The translations under genes and the position numbers were made by a program. The notes under the pieces are model-generated. The model worked only from the letters and a program-made list of their open reading frames with translations, was not told where the DNA came from and searched no databases. Of a stretch of 64,000 nt of DNA, positions 35,257 through 44,171 are shown piece by piece. Positions within the stretch are counted from its first letter, which is position 1. Every line of letters begins with the position of its first letter. Origin of the DNA: Faecalicoccus pleomorphus DSM 20574 (GTDB lineage Bacteria > Bacillota_I > Bacilli_A > Erysipelotrichales > Erysipelotrichaceae); the NCBI RefSeq assembly GCF_000420345.1, contig NZ_ATUT01000007.1, forward strand, positions 1 to 64,000, given 5' to 3'.

Positions 35257-36209
35257 TAGCGATTCCCCTTTCTTTTCTGAAACAGCTTTTTAAAGGAGAA
35301 CTCTTTAGTTCCCAATAAACCAGACGGCTTGAAGATCATGATAATGACTAAAGCCAAACCATAGATGATCATACGAATATCGGAAAAGTTTTGTAGGATC
35401 ATATTTAAGATTCCGATAGCAGCTGCTGCGATCACACTGGAAGTCATCGATCCCATACCACCGAATACGACCATGACCAAAATATCAATAGAACGGTTAA
35501 AGGTAAACTGTGTCGGGTTGATGACATAGAAGTTGCAGGCAAATAACGCACCGGCCATACTGGCCAATATAGCACCAATCACAAACGCAATGACCTTATA
35601 GCGAGTCGTATTGATTCCCATGGCTTCCGAAGCAATTTCATCTTCACGAATGGAAAGACAGGCACGCCCCGGCGCACTACGGGTAAAGTTGCACACAACG
35701 ACCAATGCGATGACAACGCCGATAATCAATAAAGGCCAAGTAGTTAAACGAGGAATCCCGCTCAATCCGGCAGCTCCATTGGTGATTTTCATATTTTGTA
35801 CGATGATACGAATGATTTCGGCAAACCCTAAGGTCGCAATGGCCAGATAATCACCTTTTAATCGCAATGTTGGTATAGAAACGATCAACGCCACGATCGC
35901 AGAAATCACAAATCCAACCAATAAGCCTAAGAAAAGGCCGCCCAGATTCGGCATCATTTTCGTAACAATTCCGGCACTGTACGCACCGATACACATAAAG
36001 CCGGCATGTCCCAAGGAAAACTGACCACAAATACCGATAACAAGGTTTAAAGAAACCGCCAAAATGATATTAATACAGATATTGTAAAGAGTAATTTGAT
36101 AGTAAGAGTTGATGATCCCCGCATTCATTAATACACTGCACACCAGAAAGATCACAATGGCACTGGCAAGCCAAGCAATATTTTCTTTGTTCAATAACTG
36201 TTTCGGCAT
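35256..36209 (-). CDS. livM: Branched-chain amino-acid ABC transporter permease LivM
   Basis: Inner-membrane permease, 317 residues, with eight to ten hydrophobic helices. LNLVIGICGQFSLGHAGFMCIGAY, the GDYLAIATLGFAEIIR block and GALFACNFYVINPTQFTF are characteristic of LivM. It pairs with LivH to form the transmembrane channel. Start ATG 36209 lies three bases after the livH stop; the four membrane and ATPase genes form one tightly packed unit. Confidence 0.95.
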   Translation of the reverse strand: MPKQLLNKENIAWLASAIVIFLVCSVLMNAGIINSYYQITLYNICINIILAVSLNLVIGICGQFSLGHAGFMCIGAYSAGIVTKMMPNLGGLFLGLLVGFVISAIVALIVSIPTLRLKGDYLAIATLGFAEIIRIIVQNMKITNGAAGLSGIPRLTTWPLLIIGVVIALVVVCNFTRSAPGRACLSIREDEIASEAMGINTTRYKVIAFVIGAILASMAGALFACNFYVINPTQFTFNRSIDILVMVVFGGMGSMTSSVIAAAAIGILNMILQNFSDIRMIIYGLALVIIMIFKPSGLLGTKEFSFKKLFQKRKGNR

Positions 36210-36212
36210 GAA

Positions 36213-37091
36213 TTACACCTTCTCTCTCTGGTTTTTTCCTAACAAACCATCTGGTTTGATGATCAAAATCAGGATCAAAATCAAATATACGATCGCGTCA
36301 CGATATAACGAGCTTCCATAAGCGACAACCATCGTTTCAGCAATTCCGATAAACAGTCCACCGATCATGGCGCCCGGCACACTTCCAATTCCACCGAAAA
36401 CAGCGGCAATAAATGCTTTTAAACCTGGAACCATTCCCATTAACGGATCGATCGAATTATAATAAATACCAACTAATATACCGGCAACACCAGCCAAAGA
36501 ACTTCCCAAAAGGAAGGTAAAGGAAATCGTAGTGTCCACATTGATTCCCATCAGTTTGGCCGCATCCTCATCAACACTGACCGCACGCATGGCACGTCCC
36601 ATCTTTGTCTTTTTGATAATCAGCTGTAAGGCAATCATCAAAACGATCGTAATCGTAAAGATATATACCTGCTGCATGGAAATCGTAACCGGTCCTAAAC
36701 TAAAGGAAACATTACTTAAAAGAGTCGGATACGTCTTAACTTCACTTCCCATAACATATTGTGTCGTATATTCCAGCACATAGCTGACACCGATGGCGGT
36801 AATCAAAGCCGCAATACGAGTCGCATGTCGCAAAGGCTTATACGCGATTCGTTCAATCAGAACACCTAAAATTCCGCAAACCACCATACTGGCGATCATC
36901 GCCGGGAAAAAGCTGAAACCAAAATAGGTCGTTGTGATAAAGGCCACATAGGCCCCCAACATATAAATATCTCCATGGGCGAAGTTGATCAGTTTGATGA
37001 TTCCGTAAACCATGGTATATCCAAGGGCTATCAAAGCATAGATGGAACCCAAAGACAGACCATTGATAACTTGTTGTAAAAACTGGCTCAT
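36213..37091 (-). CDS. livH: Branched-chain amino-acid ABC transporter permease LivH
   Basis: Second permease, 292 residues. The opening QQVINGLSLGSIYALIALGYTMVYGIIKLINFAHGD-like stretch (seen in short blocks GLSLGSIYALIALGYTMVYG and INFAHGDIYMLGAY), RRAVSVDEDAAKLMGINVD-type cytoplasmic loop and AAVFGGIGSVPGAMIGG are hallmarks. Partner of LivM. It follows livK after a terminator, so its expression probably depends on read-through or on a promoter I cannot see in the 59-base gap. Confidence 0.95.
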   Translation of the reverse strand: MSQFLQQVINGLSLGSIYALIALGYTMVYGIIKLINFAHGDIYMLGAYVAFITTTYFGFSFFPAMIASMVVCGILGVLIERIAYKPLRHATRIAALITAIGVSYVLEYTTQYVMGSEVKTYPTLLSNVSFSLGPVTISMQQVYIFTITIVLMIALQLIIKKTKMGRAMRAVSVDEDAAKLMGINVDTTISFTFLLGSSLAGVAGILVGIYYNSIDPLMGMVPGLKAFIAAVFGGIGSVPGAMIGGLFIGIAETMVVAYGSSLYRDAIVYLILILILIIKPDGLLGKNQREKV

Positions 37092-37110
37092 AGTTTCTCT
37101 CCTTCTACTA

Positions 37111-37137
37111 GAAAAAAAGGGGAAGTTTGCTTCCCCT
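37111..37137 (-). terminator. Terminator between livK and livH
   Basis: Minus-strand AGGGGAAG-CAAA-CTTCCCCT followed by TTTTTT. It would make livK message more abundant than livHMGF. Confidence 0.85.
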
Positions 37138-37149
37138 GATACATCTGGA

Positions 37150-38328
37150 TTACTGTTCTACTTCGACTTCAGTAGCCGCTGTCTGTACACCATTTTCCAG
37201 TTCAACGATCATAACCGTCTTGATTGGAGAATGTGTATCATCAAATGTGAACGATCCGGTAATTCCAGAGAATTCAATACCTTCCAATGTATTTTTCAAT
37301 TCTTCACCTGTTGCACCAGCTTCCTCAAGGGCTTGTAAAGCAAGATTTGCCGAGTCATAAGCTAATGCAGAGAACATATTTGGTGCTTCACCATATTCTT
37401 CGGTATAAGAATCAATGAAGTTTGTCAATTCATCACCGGCATTCAGTGTTGTATAACATGTTGTGTAGTAAGTGTTATTCAGATTTTCAGCACCAGCTAA
37501 CTGAGAAAGAACTTCCGATTCGAATCCATCTGCACCAACGATTGGTGTATCGATTCCCATATCACGAGCCTGCTTGATGATCAAACCAGCTTCCTGATAA
37601 TATCCGGCAATGTACAGAACATCAAAATCTTTTGATTTCATGTCTGTTAAAATAGATGCGAAATCTGTATCACCAGCGTTATAACTCTTTTCTGCTACGA
37701 TTTCTCCACCTTTCTCGGTAAAGTCTTCTTTAAAGGTTTCTGCCAATCCCTGACCATAATCACTAACCTGATTGATAATAGCTGCTTTCTTTACACCTAA
37801 AGTATCATAAGCATATTGAGCCATGGCGGCACCCTGATAAGAATCCTCGAAACATACACGGAATGCATATGGATATGTTTCTCCATTGTCATTGGTTGTC
37901 GCATCGATCTGTGTAGCTGATGGCGAAATAACCGGAACGGCATTGTCGCTGGCTACCTGGTATGTCGCAATGGATGTACCGCTGGTTGCAGGTCCGATAA
38001 GAACAGAAGCGCCATCTTCGGTAATCAAACGTGTGGCAGCTGTTGTACTTTCAGCGTTGTCTCCTTTGTTGTCCTGTTCGGCAATTTCAATTTTATATTT
38101 GGCATCATCACTGGCATTGTATTGATCAATGGCAAGTTTTGCCCCGTTATACTCGGCAGTACCATAGCTTGCGGTATCTCCACTTAACTCAAAGTTCAAT
38201 CCAATCGTTACTGTATCGCCATCTGCCAATGTCTTTCCGGCACCGGCTCCTCCACCAGAACTACATCCGGCTAATAATCCTACGGCTAAAGCTGAGGATG
38301 TAAAGACTTTGAAAACTCTTCCCTTCAT
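37150..38328 (-). CDS. livK: Branched-chain amino-acid binding lipoprotein (LivK/LivJ)
   Basis: Extracellular solute-binding protein of the Leu/Ile/Val family, 392 residues. A lipoprotein signal ends in LLAGC with the lipid-anchored Cys at residue 22, followed by a Gly/Ser linker. VTIGLNFELSGDTASYGTAEYNG, VLIGPATSGTS and PVISPSATQ mark the type-I periplasmic binding fold. AGGAGG lies seven bases before ATG 38328; earlier in-frame ATGs lack a site. First gene of the importer operon with a strong promoter. Confidence 0.95.
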   Translation of the reverse strand: MKGRVFKVFTSSALAVGLLAGCSSGGGAGAGKTLADGDTVTIGLNFELSGDTASYGTAEYNGAKLAIDQYNASDDAKYKIEIAEQDNKGDNAESTTAATRLITEDGASVLIGPATSGTSIATYQVASDNAVPVISPSATQIDATTNDNGETYPYAFRVCFEDSYQGAAMAQYAYDTLGVKKAAIINQVSDYGQGLAETFKEDFTEKGGEIVAEKSYNAGDTDFASILTDMKSKDFDVLYIAGYYQEAGLIIKQARDMGIDTPIVGADGFESEVLSQLAGAENLNNTYYTTCYTTLNAGDELTNFIDSYTEEYGEAPNMFSALAYDSANLALQALEEAGATGEELKNTLEGIEFSGITGSFTFDDTHSPIKTVMIVELENGVQTAATEVEVEQ

Positions 38329-38366
38329 ATCTCTTCCTCCTAAACAATAATTATGAATATGTTTAT

Positions 38367-38395
38367 ATTCTAAACACATTCTCACATATTTTCAA
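38367..38395 (-). promoter_or_regulatory. Promoter of livK
   Basis: Minus-strand TTGAAA (38390-38395), 17-base spacer, TAGAAT (38367-38372). Confidence 0.65.
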
Positions 38396-38452
38396 GCAGT
38401 TTGTGAAAATATTTTGAAAATAAGAAAAAATATATGAAAAAAGTTTCAAACC

Positions 38453-38484
38453 CAATAAAAATACTGGGATCATAGTCCCAGTAT
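38453..38484 (-). terminator. Intrinsic terminator of the ispF-M50 operon
   Basis: Minus-strand ATACTGGGA / TCCCAGTAT stem followed by TTTTATTG. Confidence 0.9.
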
Positions 38485-39117
38485 CATAGAAGAAATATTG
38501 ATAAAGAATTGAAGGATGTTATTCTGTAACATCGCCAATGGTACATTTAACACATTCATATAGATCAACAAAATCAACACCAACATAAAGAACGGAGATC
38601 CTTCAATAAATCGATAATATTGATCATCGGGTAAAAACGCAAACAAGATCTTCGATCCATCCAATGGCGGAACCGGAATCAGGTTAAAAAGACCAAATCC
38701 GATATTTAATGTCGCCGATGTTGATAAAGTAGACATGATAAAGGTTCCAATACCAGTCAATGCGAATTGCGGAGTGAGCCGAAAGATTAAAAAGTATATA
38801 AGAATGCATACAAAGGCTAATAAAAAGTTGGCAAATGGACCGGCAAAGCTGGTCCAGATAATACCGGTCTTTCGATCTTTATAGTAACTGGCATCAATAG
38901 GTACCGGTTTGGCCCATCCAAAATGAAACAACAACAAGCACAATACCCCCAGCCAATCTACATGGGCAAACGGGTTTAATGAGATTCTTCCCTGCATTTT
39001 GGCCGTAGGATCACCCAGCCAATACGATACCAGACCATGTGCCATTTCATGAATGGACATAGCCAATACGACCGCAATAACTAAAGACAACAAGCCTTCC
39101 AAATCTATATTAAACAT
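38470..39117 (-). CDS. Site-2-protease-like M50 membrane metalloprotease
   Basis: A 215-residue small M50 family protein (the YwhC-like group). The zinc motif HEMAH is at residues 23-27 in the first helix; the third ligand lies in NLIPVPPLDGSKI, the typical N-x-x-P-x-P-x-x-D-G motif. About six hydrophobic helices. It lacks PDZ domains, so it is the short form, whose substrate is unknown. Last gene of a six-gene operon, two bases after ychF, followed by a terminator. Confidence 0.88.
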   Translation of the reverse strand: MFNIDLEGLLSLVIAVVLAMSIHEMAHGLVSYWLGDPTAKMQGRISLNPFAHVDWLGVLCLLLFHFGWAKPVPIDASYYKDRKTGIIWTSFAGPFANFLLAFVCILIYFLIFRLTPQFALTGIGTFIMSTLSTSATLNIGFGLFNLIPVPPLDGSKILFAFLPDDQYYRFIEGSPFFMLVLILLIYMNVLNVPLAMLQNNILQFFINISSMILGL

Positions 39118-39119
39118 AA

Positions 39120-40223
39120 TTATACATTAAACCGGAAGTGCATGACATCCCCATCCTGCACGACATAATCCTTTCCTTCCAATCGAAGCTTGCCGGCTTC
39201 CTTGATCGCATGCTCACTGCCCAGCTCATCCATATCGCTAAAGGCATAAACTTCAGCGCGAATAAAGCCTTTTTTAAAGTCTGTGTGAATCACACCGGCA
39301 CAATCCGGTGCCTTCATTCCTTTTTTAAAGGTCCAGGCACGGCATTCATCTTCACCGGCTGTCAGGAAAGTACAAAGATTCAAGATATGGTATGCTTTCT
39401 GAATCAGCGTATCCAGACCACTGGTTGAAATTCCTAATTCTTCTAAGAAAGCGGCTCTTTCGTCTGGTTCCAATCCGCTCAGTTCTTCTTCCATTTTGGC
39501 ACATAAGCTTACAACTTCGCTGTTTTCCTGCGCTGCATATTCTTTTACCTTTTGATAATACGCATTGGATTCTGGATCCATGGCTCCTTCTTCATCCAGG
39601 TTGCAGACATAGATGACCGGTTTTGCCGTCAGCAGGTTATACATCTTCATCAACACCTGCTCATCTTCTGTTAATTCTAAAGAACGAACGGGCTTCCCTT
39701 CTTCCAGACATGGCTTTAACTTGGCCAAAAGTTCCATTTCCATCTTAGCTTCTTTATCTGAAGTTGTCTTGGCTTTACGCTCCACTTTCGCAATACGATT
39801 TTCGATTGTCTGCAAGTCCGCCAGCGTTAATTCCAAATTGATGATTTCAATATCCCGAATAGGATCGATGGAATTTTCCACATGCGTGATATTCGGATCA
39901 TCAAAACAACGTACAACCTGACAAATCGCATCCGTTAAACGAATATTGGATAAGAACTGATTCCCTAAGCCTTCGCCTTTGGAAGCACCTTTGACCAGAC
40001 CGGCGATATCTGTAAACTCGAAGGTCGTATAGATCGTTTTTTTCGGATGAAAGATCTCTACTAAACGATCGACTCTTTTATCCGGTACTTCAACCACGCC
40101 CACATTGGGCTGTATTGTCGCAAACGGATAATTGGCAGCCTCCACCTGACTCTTGGTAATGGCATTAAATAAAGTTGATTTTCCGACATTGGGTAAACCC
40201 ACGATTCCTGCAGTTAATGACAT
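39120..40223 (-). CDS. ychF: Redox-regulated ATPase YchF (Obg-like)
   Basis: YchF/Ola1 P-loop ATPase, 367 residues. P-loop GLPNVGKST, switch FTDIAGLVKGASKGEGLGN, the nucleotide-specificity motif YVCNLDEE (NxxE in place of NKxD, which favours ATP) and the C-terminal TGS-like domain ending GKDYVVQDGDVMHFRFNV are intact. It associates with ribosomes and takes part in translation and stress control. Sits between DUF951 and the M50 gene with two-base gaps. Confidence 0.96.
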   Translation of the reverse strand: MSLTAGIVGLPNVGKSTLFNAITKSQVEAANYPFATIQPNVGVVEVPDKRVDRLVEIFHPKKTIYTTFEFTDIAGLVKGASKGEGLGNQFLSNIRLTDAICQVVRCFDDPNITHVENSIDPIRDIEIINLELTLADLQTIENRIAKVERKAKTTSDKEAKMEMELLAKLKPCLEEGKPVRSLELTEDEQVLMKMYNLLTAKPVIYVCNLDEEGAMDPESNAYYQKVKEYAAQENSEVVSLCAKMEEELSGLEPDERAAFLEELGISTSGLDTLIQKAYHILNLCTFLTAGEDECRAWTFKKGMKAPDCAGVIHTDFKKGFIRAEVYAFSDMDELGSEHAIKEAGKLRLEGKDYVVQDGDVMHFRFNV

Positions 40224-40225
40224 TT

Positions 40226-40426
40226 TTATTCACTTCCTTTCGATACGACCCGTTTTAGTTTCTTTTCAAACTTACTACGGGGCATCAGCACACTGGCTCC
40301 ACATCCTAAACATTTAATTCGAATATCCGCACCCATGCGGATGATCTTCCATTGTTTAGATTTATGGCATGGGTGTTCTTTTTTCATTTCAATAATATCA
40401 TTTAAATCATACTCTTTTTCATCCAT
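40226..40426 (-). CDS. DUF951 family small zinc-binding-like protein
   Basis: A 66-residue protein of the DUF951 family, whose function is unknown. It has the usual DLNDIIEMKKEHPCHKSKQW start, the RMGADIRIKCLGCGASVLMPR core with two Cys of a CxxC and a basic end. I choose ATG 40426 because family members begin just before this block; an ATG at 40438 is close to an AAGGAG (one base), so the start is not certain. It overlaps the folD end. In many Firmicutes it neighbours ychF, as here. Confidence 0.85.
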   Translation of the reverse strand: MDEKEYDLNDIIEMKKEHPCHKSKQWKIIRMGADIRIKCLGCGASVLMPRSKFEKKLKRVVSKGSE

Positions 40427-41279
40427 AGATTTTCTCATGCTCCTTATACGCTTTCAATGTGTTCTTTAATAACATACATACGGTCATCGGCCCTACACCT
40501 TTGGGCACCGGAGTAATCGCTTTGGCCTTTTCTTTAATCGCTTCAAAATCCACATCTCCGCACAATTTATCATCTTCCATGCGATTGATACCAACATCAA
40601 TCACAACAGCTCCTTCTTTAATGTAATCTGCTGTTATCTTCTTTGGTTTACCAATAGCCGCAATCAAGATATCAGCCTGTTGACACAGTGCTTTTAAATC
40701 AGCGGTTCGCGAATGAGCCATTGTGACTGTCGCATTTTGTTTCTGCAACAATAAAGATAATGGCTTGCCGACAAGATTACTGCGGCCAATCACAACCGCG
40801 TTTAACCCACTCAAATCCGTATAACCAACTGAAGCCAACATCTCCATGACTCCTAATGGTGTGCAGGGCACAAAGCCATCTCTGCCTGTCAAAAGCTTAC
40901 CGGCATTCACAGGATGGAGTCCATCCACATCTTTGTCCGGTGAAATCGCATCAACAACACTGACTTCATCTAAATGAGAAGGTAACGGCAGCTGCACCAA
41001 GATTCCATCCACCTGTGGATCTTCGTTTAGTCTTTGCACTTCATTCAACAACTCTTGCTGCGTTGTTGAATGGGGCATGCGAATGGTTCGATTTTCCATG
41101 CCTATGGATGTGCAGGCATTGGCCTTACTTTTGACATAACTTTGACTGGCCGGGTTATCTCCCACCAGAATCACACTTAAGACCGGCAGTCGTCTTCCAT
41201 CCTTTTGCAGCTTTTCGATTTCTTGTTTTAATTCTCCTTTTATTTTTTGTGATAACTCACTTCCATAAATGATTTCCAT
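40419..41279 (-). CDS. folD: Methylenetetrahydrofolate dehydrogenase/cyclohydrolase FolD
   Basis: Bifunctional one-carbon enzyme, 286 residues. LPVLSVILVGDNPASQSYVKSK (in parts VILVGDNPASQSYVKSK), the catalytic Lys in that block, DGILVQLPLP and the Rossmann VIGRSNLVGKPLSLLL plus TPVPKGVGPMTVCML are diagnostic. It oxidises methylene-THF and hydrolyses methenyl-THF, linking to glyA further along the window. It overlaps the dtd stop by one base. Confidence 0.96.
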   Translation of the reverse strand: MEIIYGSELSQKIKGELKQEIEKLQKDGRRLPVLSVILVGDNPASQSYVKSKANACTSIGMENRTIRMPHSTTQQELLNEVQRLNEDPQVDGILVQLPLPSHLDEVSVVDAISPDKDVDGLHPVNAGKLLTGRDGFVPCTPLGVMEMLASVGYTDLSGLNAVVIGRSNLVGKPLSLLLQKQNATVTMAHSRTADLKALCQQADILIAAIGKPKKITADYIKEGAVVIDVGINRMEDDKLCGDVDFEAIKEKAKAITPVPKGVGPMTVCMLLKNTLKAYKEHEKIYG

Positions 41280-41725
41280 TACAATTCCTCGCTATCTAAT
41301 ACGATGGTAACCGGTCCATCATTACACAATTCGATCTGCATATCAGCACCAAATACACCCGTTTCCACATATAACCCATTATTTCTTAATTCTTCATTAA
41401 AATAATCGTATAAGGGAATGGCCAGGTCCGGTTTGGCCGCATCCGTAAAGCCCGGACGATTTCCTTTTTTACAGGAGGCATATAAAGTGAATTGAGAGAT
41501 AGATAAAATCGAGCCTTGTATATCTTGAATAGATCGATTCATCTTTCCCTGTTCATCAGAAAATATACGAAGACCACATATTTTCTTAACAACCTTATCC
41601 ACAATCGCTTTCGTATCGGTATGTGTAAACCCTACAAGGATACAAAAACCCTGATGAATTTGTCCGCTGATCTCTTGATCAATCGTACATTTCGCATACT
41701 TTGCTCGTTGAATCACAGCCCTCAT
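41279..41725 (-). CDS. dtd: D-aminoacyl-tRNA deacylase Dtd
   Basis: Dtd, 148 residues, removes D-amino acids from mischarged tRNA. The start [16 protein letters not shown], the active-site SISQFTLYA (Ser-Gln-Phe-Thr) and [11 protein letters not shown] are present, although the usual Gly-Pro cross-subunit motif appears as [11 protein letters not shown] near the C-terminus. Full length. It shares one base with ispF upstream and one with folD downstream, so all three are coupled. Confidence 0.95.
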   Translation of the reverse strand: MRAVIQRAKYAKCTIDQEISGQIHQGFCILVGFTHTDTKAIVDKVVKKICGLRIFSDEQGKMNRSIQDIQGSILSISQFTLYASCKKGNRPGFTDAAKPDLAIPLYDYFNEELRNNGLYVETGVFGADMQIELCNDGPVTIVLDSEEL

Positions 41726-42198
41726 TACACTTCCTCCAAAAGACAGACCGAAATAGCCGCTGCCCCTTCTTCCTGGCCAATAAAGCCCATTTTTTCACCT
41801 CTTGTTGCTTTAATGGATATTTGATCCAGACGGCAATGAAGGACTTTGGCAATATTATCTCGCATCTTTTCAATATACGGCGCCAGTTTGGGTCTTTCCA
41901 TCACAATGGTCGCATCCACATTGCCGACTTTATACCCCTTTTGTACCATCATTTCATAAACACAAGTACAGAGCTGTAAACTGTCAGCCCCTTTATATCT
42001 CGCATCGGTATCTGGAAAATGTTTTCCTAAATCACCTAAACTTAAAGCGCCTAAGATACTCTCCATAATCGCATGTGTTAACACATCCGCATCCGAATGT
42101 CCGTCTAATCCCTTTTCGTGTGCAATAGAAACACCACCTATAATCAGCGGTCTCCCTTGTTTGAGTTGATGTACATCAATCGATTGTCCTATACGCAT
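41725..42198 (-). CDS. ispF: 2-C-methyl-D-erythritol 2,4-cyclodiphosphate synthase
   Basis: IspF of the MEP isoprenoid pathway, 157 residues. Metal ligands Asp8 and His10 in SIDVHQL and His42 in HSDADVLTH are in place, with [17 protein letters not shown] and [14 protein letters not shown]-type end ([15 protein letters not shown]). It makes the cyclic diphosphate precursor that leads to undecaprenyl carriers. First gene of the operon; no other MEP gene is in the window, so the pathway is scattered. Confidence 0.96.
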   Translation of the reverse strand: MRIGQSIDVHQLKQGRPLIIGGVSIAHEKGLDGHSDADVLTHAIMESILGALSLGDLGKHFPDTDARYKGADSLQLCTCVYEMMVQKGYKVGNVDATIVMERPKLAPYIEKMRDNIAKVLHCRLDQISIKATRGEKMGFIGQEEGAAAISVCLLEEV

Positions 42199-42223
42199 GT
42201 TATCACCCTAACTAACAGAATCC

Positions 42224-42229
42224 ATTATA
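42224..42229 (-). promoter_or_regulatory. -10 element directly after a terminator T-run (ispF operon)
   Basis: Minus-strand TTTTTTTG-TATAAT, the same 14-base arrangement as at 27161. The -35 would lie in the hairpin and is weak. Confidence 0.5.
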
Positions 42230-42230
42230 C

Positions 42231-42259
42231 AAAAAAAGACCTGACTTTAAAAGTCAGGT
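42231..42259 (-). terminator. Intrinsic terminator of the NlpC/P60 gene
   Basis: Minus-strand ACCTGACTT-TTA-AAGTCAGGT followed by C and seven T. Confidence 0.9.
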
Positions 42260-42268
42260 TCTAAACAA

Positions 42269-43306
42269 TTATCGGGTTACCTGAATAAACTGAGGAGCAC
42301 CTCCACCGCCATTATAAACGCTGGAGATAATGGTCTTGCTGGTACCATCTGATGTCCAGAAGTTACCATGCACACACAGTCCGTTTCCGATATAAATCGC
42401 AATATGGTCAACCCCACGACCACCATTGTTGTAATAAACTAAGTTACCAGCCTGCGGTGTATCTGTGTAATATCCATACATAATGTATTGATCTGGCCAT
42501 AACTGCATCGCATCACTGACACCGGCTAAAGCCAATGCCTGCTGTACAACCTGTGTACACTGCTGTCCATCCGTTACACCAACCAATGTTTGTGCAGCTG
42601 CCGCAATACGTGCGTTCAAATCAGCATAAGCCCCTGTTGTATCGCCCGATCCCGGTGTTGTAGTATCCTGGGCCGGAGGTGTTACTGGCTGCGATGGTGT
42701 TTCTTCTACCGGTGTACTTGGCGTTTCTTCCACTGCCGGCGGCGTTGTTGTAGTATCCTGAGCCGGAGGTGTTACCGGCTGAGATGGTGCTTCCTGTGCC
42801 GGATCGCTAGGTGTTTGATCAACCACTGGTGTTGTTGTATCCACAGGTGGTGTCTGCACAGTTGTATCTTCAGTATAAGTTGGCTGTGATACGTCCGCTG
42901 TTGTATCTTCCACTACAGTTACACTTTCCTGTACTGCAGCCTGTTCCTGCGCGGCTTTTTCTTCAGCTTCTTTCTGTGCATCTACTGCTTTTACTTCTTC
43001 TGTAACAACTTCTTTAGTAACAGTTGATACATTTTTCTGCACCGACTGCGATACATCTTGTGATACAGTGGCAACAGTGGCCTGCTGTGTTGTTTCTTCA
43101 TCCACTTCGCCGCTTTCATCGAAATAATAGCTTTTTCCTTCGATTTCCTGCCATCCAATAGCTACGGTTGCATCTGTATTAATATAACGGTCACCGTGCC
43201 AGCCAGGTTCTGTTTCCATCGCATATACGGCTGCTACAACCGGAAAACAGCTTGCGACACAAAGAACGGCTGCCACTTTTTTACCATGCTCTTCAATATA
43301 ATTCAT
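42269..43306 (-). CDS. Secreted NlpC/P60-type peptidoglycan hydrolase with Pro/Thr linker
   Basis: A 345-residue exported protein. A signal peptide ends near VVAAVYA (about residue 29). One cell-wall-binding-like repeat, GWQEIEGKSYYFDESGEV, follows. A long Glu/Ala then Pro/Thr linker holds two copies of PSQPVTPPAQDTTT. The C-terminal domain (about 230-345) has the papain-like Cys in GQQCTQVVQQAL and His in VDHIAIYIGNG, matching NlpC/P60 amidases that cut wall peptides. Promoter at 43343-43371 and terminator make it a single gene. Confidence 0.85.
   Translation of the reverse strand: MNYIEEHGKKVAAVLCVASCFPVVAAVYAMETEPGWHGDRYINTDATVAIGWQEIEGKSYYFDESGEVDEETTQQATVATVSQDVSQSVQKNVSTVTKEVVTEEVKAVDAQKEAEEKAAQEQAAVQESVTVVEDTTADVSQPTYTEDTTVQTPPVDTTTPVVDQTPSDPAQEAPSQPVTPPAQDTTTTPPAVEETPSTPVEETPSQPVTPPAQDTTTPGSGDTTGAYADLNARIAAAAQTLVGVTDGQQCTQVVQQALALAGVSDAMQLWPDQYIMYGYYTDTPQAGNLVYYNNGGRGVDHIAIYIGNGLCVHGNFWTSDGTSKTIISSVYNGGGGAPQFIQVTR
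42661..42789. repeat. Two 39-bp direct repeats inside the NlpC/P60 linker
   Basis: 42661-42699 and 42751-42789 differ at three positions and are offset by exactly 90 bases (30 codons). They encode the repeated Pro/Thr linker segment and could expand or contract by slippage or recombination. Confidence 0.85.
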
Positions 43307-43342
43307 AGAATAACCCCCTTAGTTAATCCAATAGTTACCATA

Positions 43343-43371
43343 AATTTATCATAAAAAAAGAGGGCATTCAA
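43343..43371 (-). promoter_or_regulatory. Promoter of the NlpC/P60 gene, inside the tpiA terminator
   Basis: Minus-strand TTGAAT (43366-43371), 17-base spacer, TAAATT (43343-43348). The -35 is in the terminator loop and the spacer is its descending arm and T-run. Confidence 0.6.
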
Positions 43372-43381
43372 CCCTCTTTTT
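43353..43381 (-). terminator. Intrinsic terminator of pgk-tpiA
   Basis: Minus-strand AAAAAGAGGG-TTGAATG-CCCTCTTTTT followed by TT. Confidence 0.88.
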
Positions 43382-43407
43382 AAACAATCTGTTATACTTT
43401 TTAACAA

Positions 43408-44154
43408 TTACTTTGTTTTTTCGATGATTTCTATGAAAGAATCTGCTTTTAAACTGGCTCCACCAATCAAAGCACCATCGATATCCGGACAAGCCATATA
43501 TTCAACGATGTTTCCTGGTTTTACACTTCCTCCATACTGTACGCGTACAGAATCCGCAGCTTCCTGACCATACATAACTTTAACCTGATCACGAACGATG
43601 GCACAGCAGTTTTGCGCATCTTCTTTAGTGGCTGATTTTCCAGTACCGATCGCCCAGATTGGCTCATAAGCAATTACCATGTTAGCCACATCTTTGGCAT
43701 CCAAATCAGCAATAGATCCTGTTAACTGATCACGAATAACTTTTTCTGTTTCACCGGCATCGTATTGTGCTTCGGTTTCACCGATACAAAGAATTGGTGT
43801 CATTCCGGCAGCAATCAGACGTTTTGCCTTTTTGTTGACTGTTTCATCCGTATCACCAAACATCTGACGACGTTCACTGTGTCCGATGATACAGTATTTA
43901 ATTCCTAATTCTTCCAACATAGGAACACTGACTTCTCCAGTGAAAGCTCCACTGTCTTCAAAGTGGCAGTTTTCAGCAGCAACGATCAAGTTTTTGGCAT
44001 TGTCGGCAGCCGTTCTTAAATCAGTAAACGGACAACCGATTCCATATGTTGCGTTTTCACTTGCGGCAGCAGCATCTACTTCCTTGAAGAAAGCTTCTGT
44101 CTCCGCATTGTTTTTGTTCATTTTCCAGTTTCCAACAATAATTGGTTTTCTCAT
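43408..44154 (-). CDS. tpiA: Triosephosphate isomerase
   Basis: Glycolytic isomerase, 248 residues. RKPIIVGNWKMNKN carries the catalytic Lys, CIIGHSERR the catalytic His, and VIAYEPIWAIGTGKSA the catalytic Glu; the YGGSVKPGN phosphate loop is present. Strong AGAGGA site. Follows pgk after 17 bases and shares its message. Second glycolytic unit in the window with eno. Confidence 0.98.
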   Translation of the reverse strand: MRKPIIVGNWKMNKNNAETEAFFKEVDAAAASENATYGIGCPFTDLRTAADNAKNLIVAAENCHFEDSGAFTGEVSVPMLEELGIKYCIIGHSERRQMFGDTDETVNKKAKRLIAAGMTPILCIGETEAQYDAGETEKVIRDQLTGSIADLDAKDVANMVIAYEPIWAIGTGKSATKEDAQNCCAIVRDQVKVMYGQEAADSVRVQYGGSVKPGNIVEYMACPDIDGALIGGASLKADSFIEIIEKTK

Positions 44155-44171
44155 TTTTATTTCCTCTTTTC

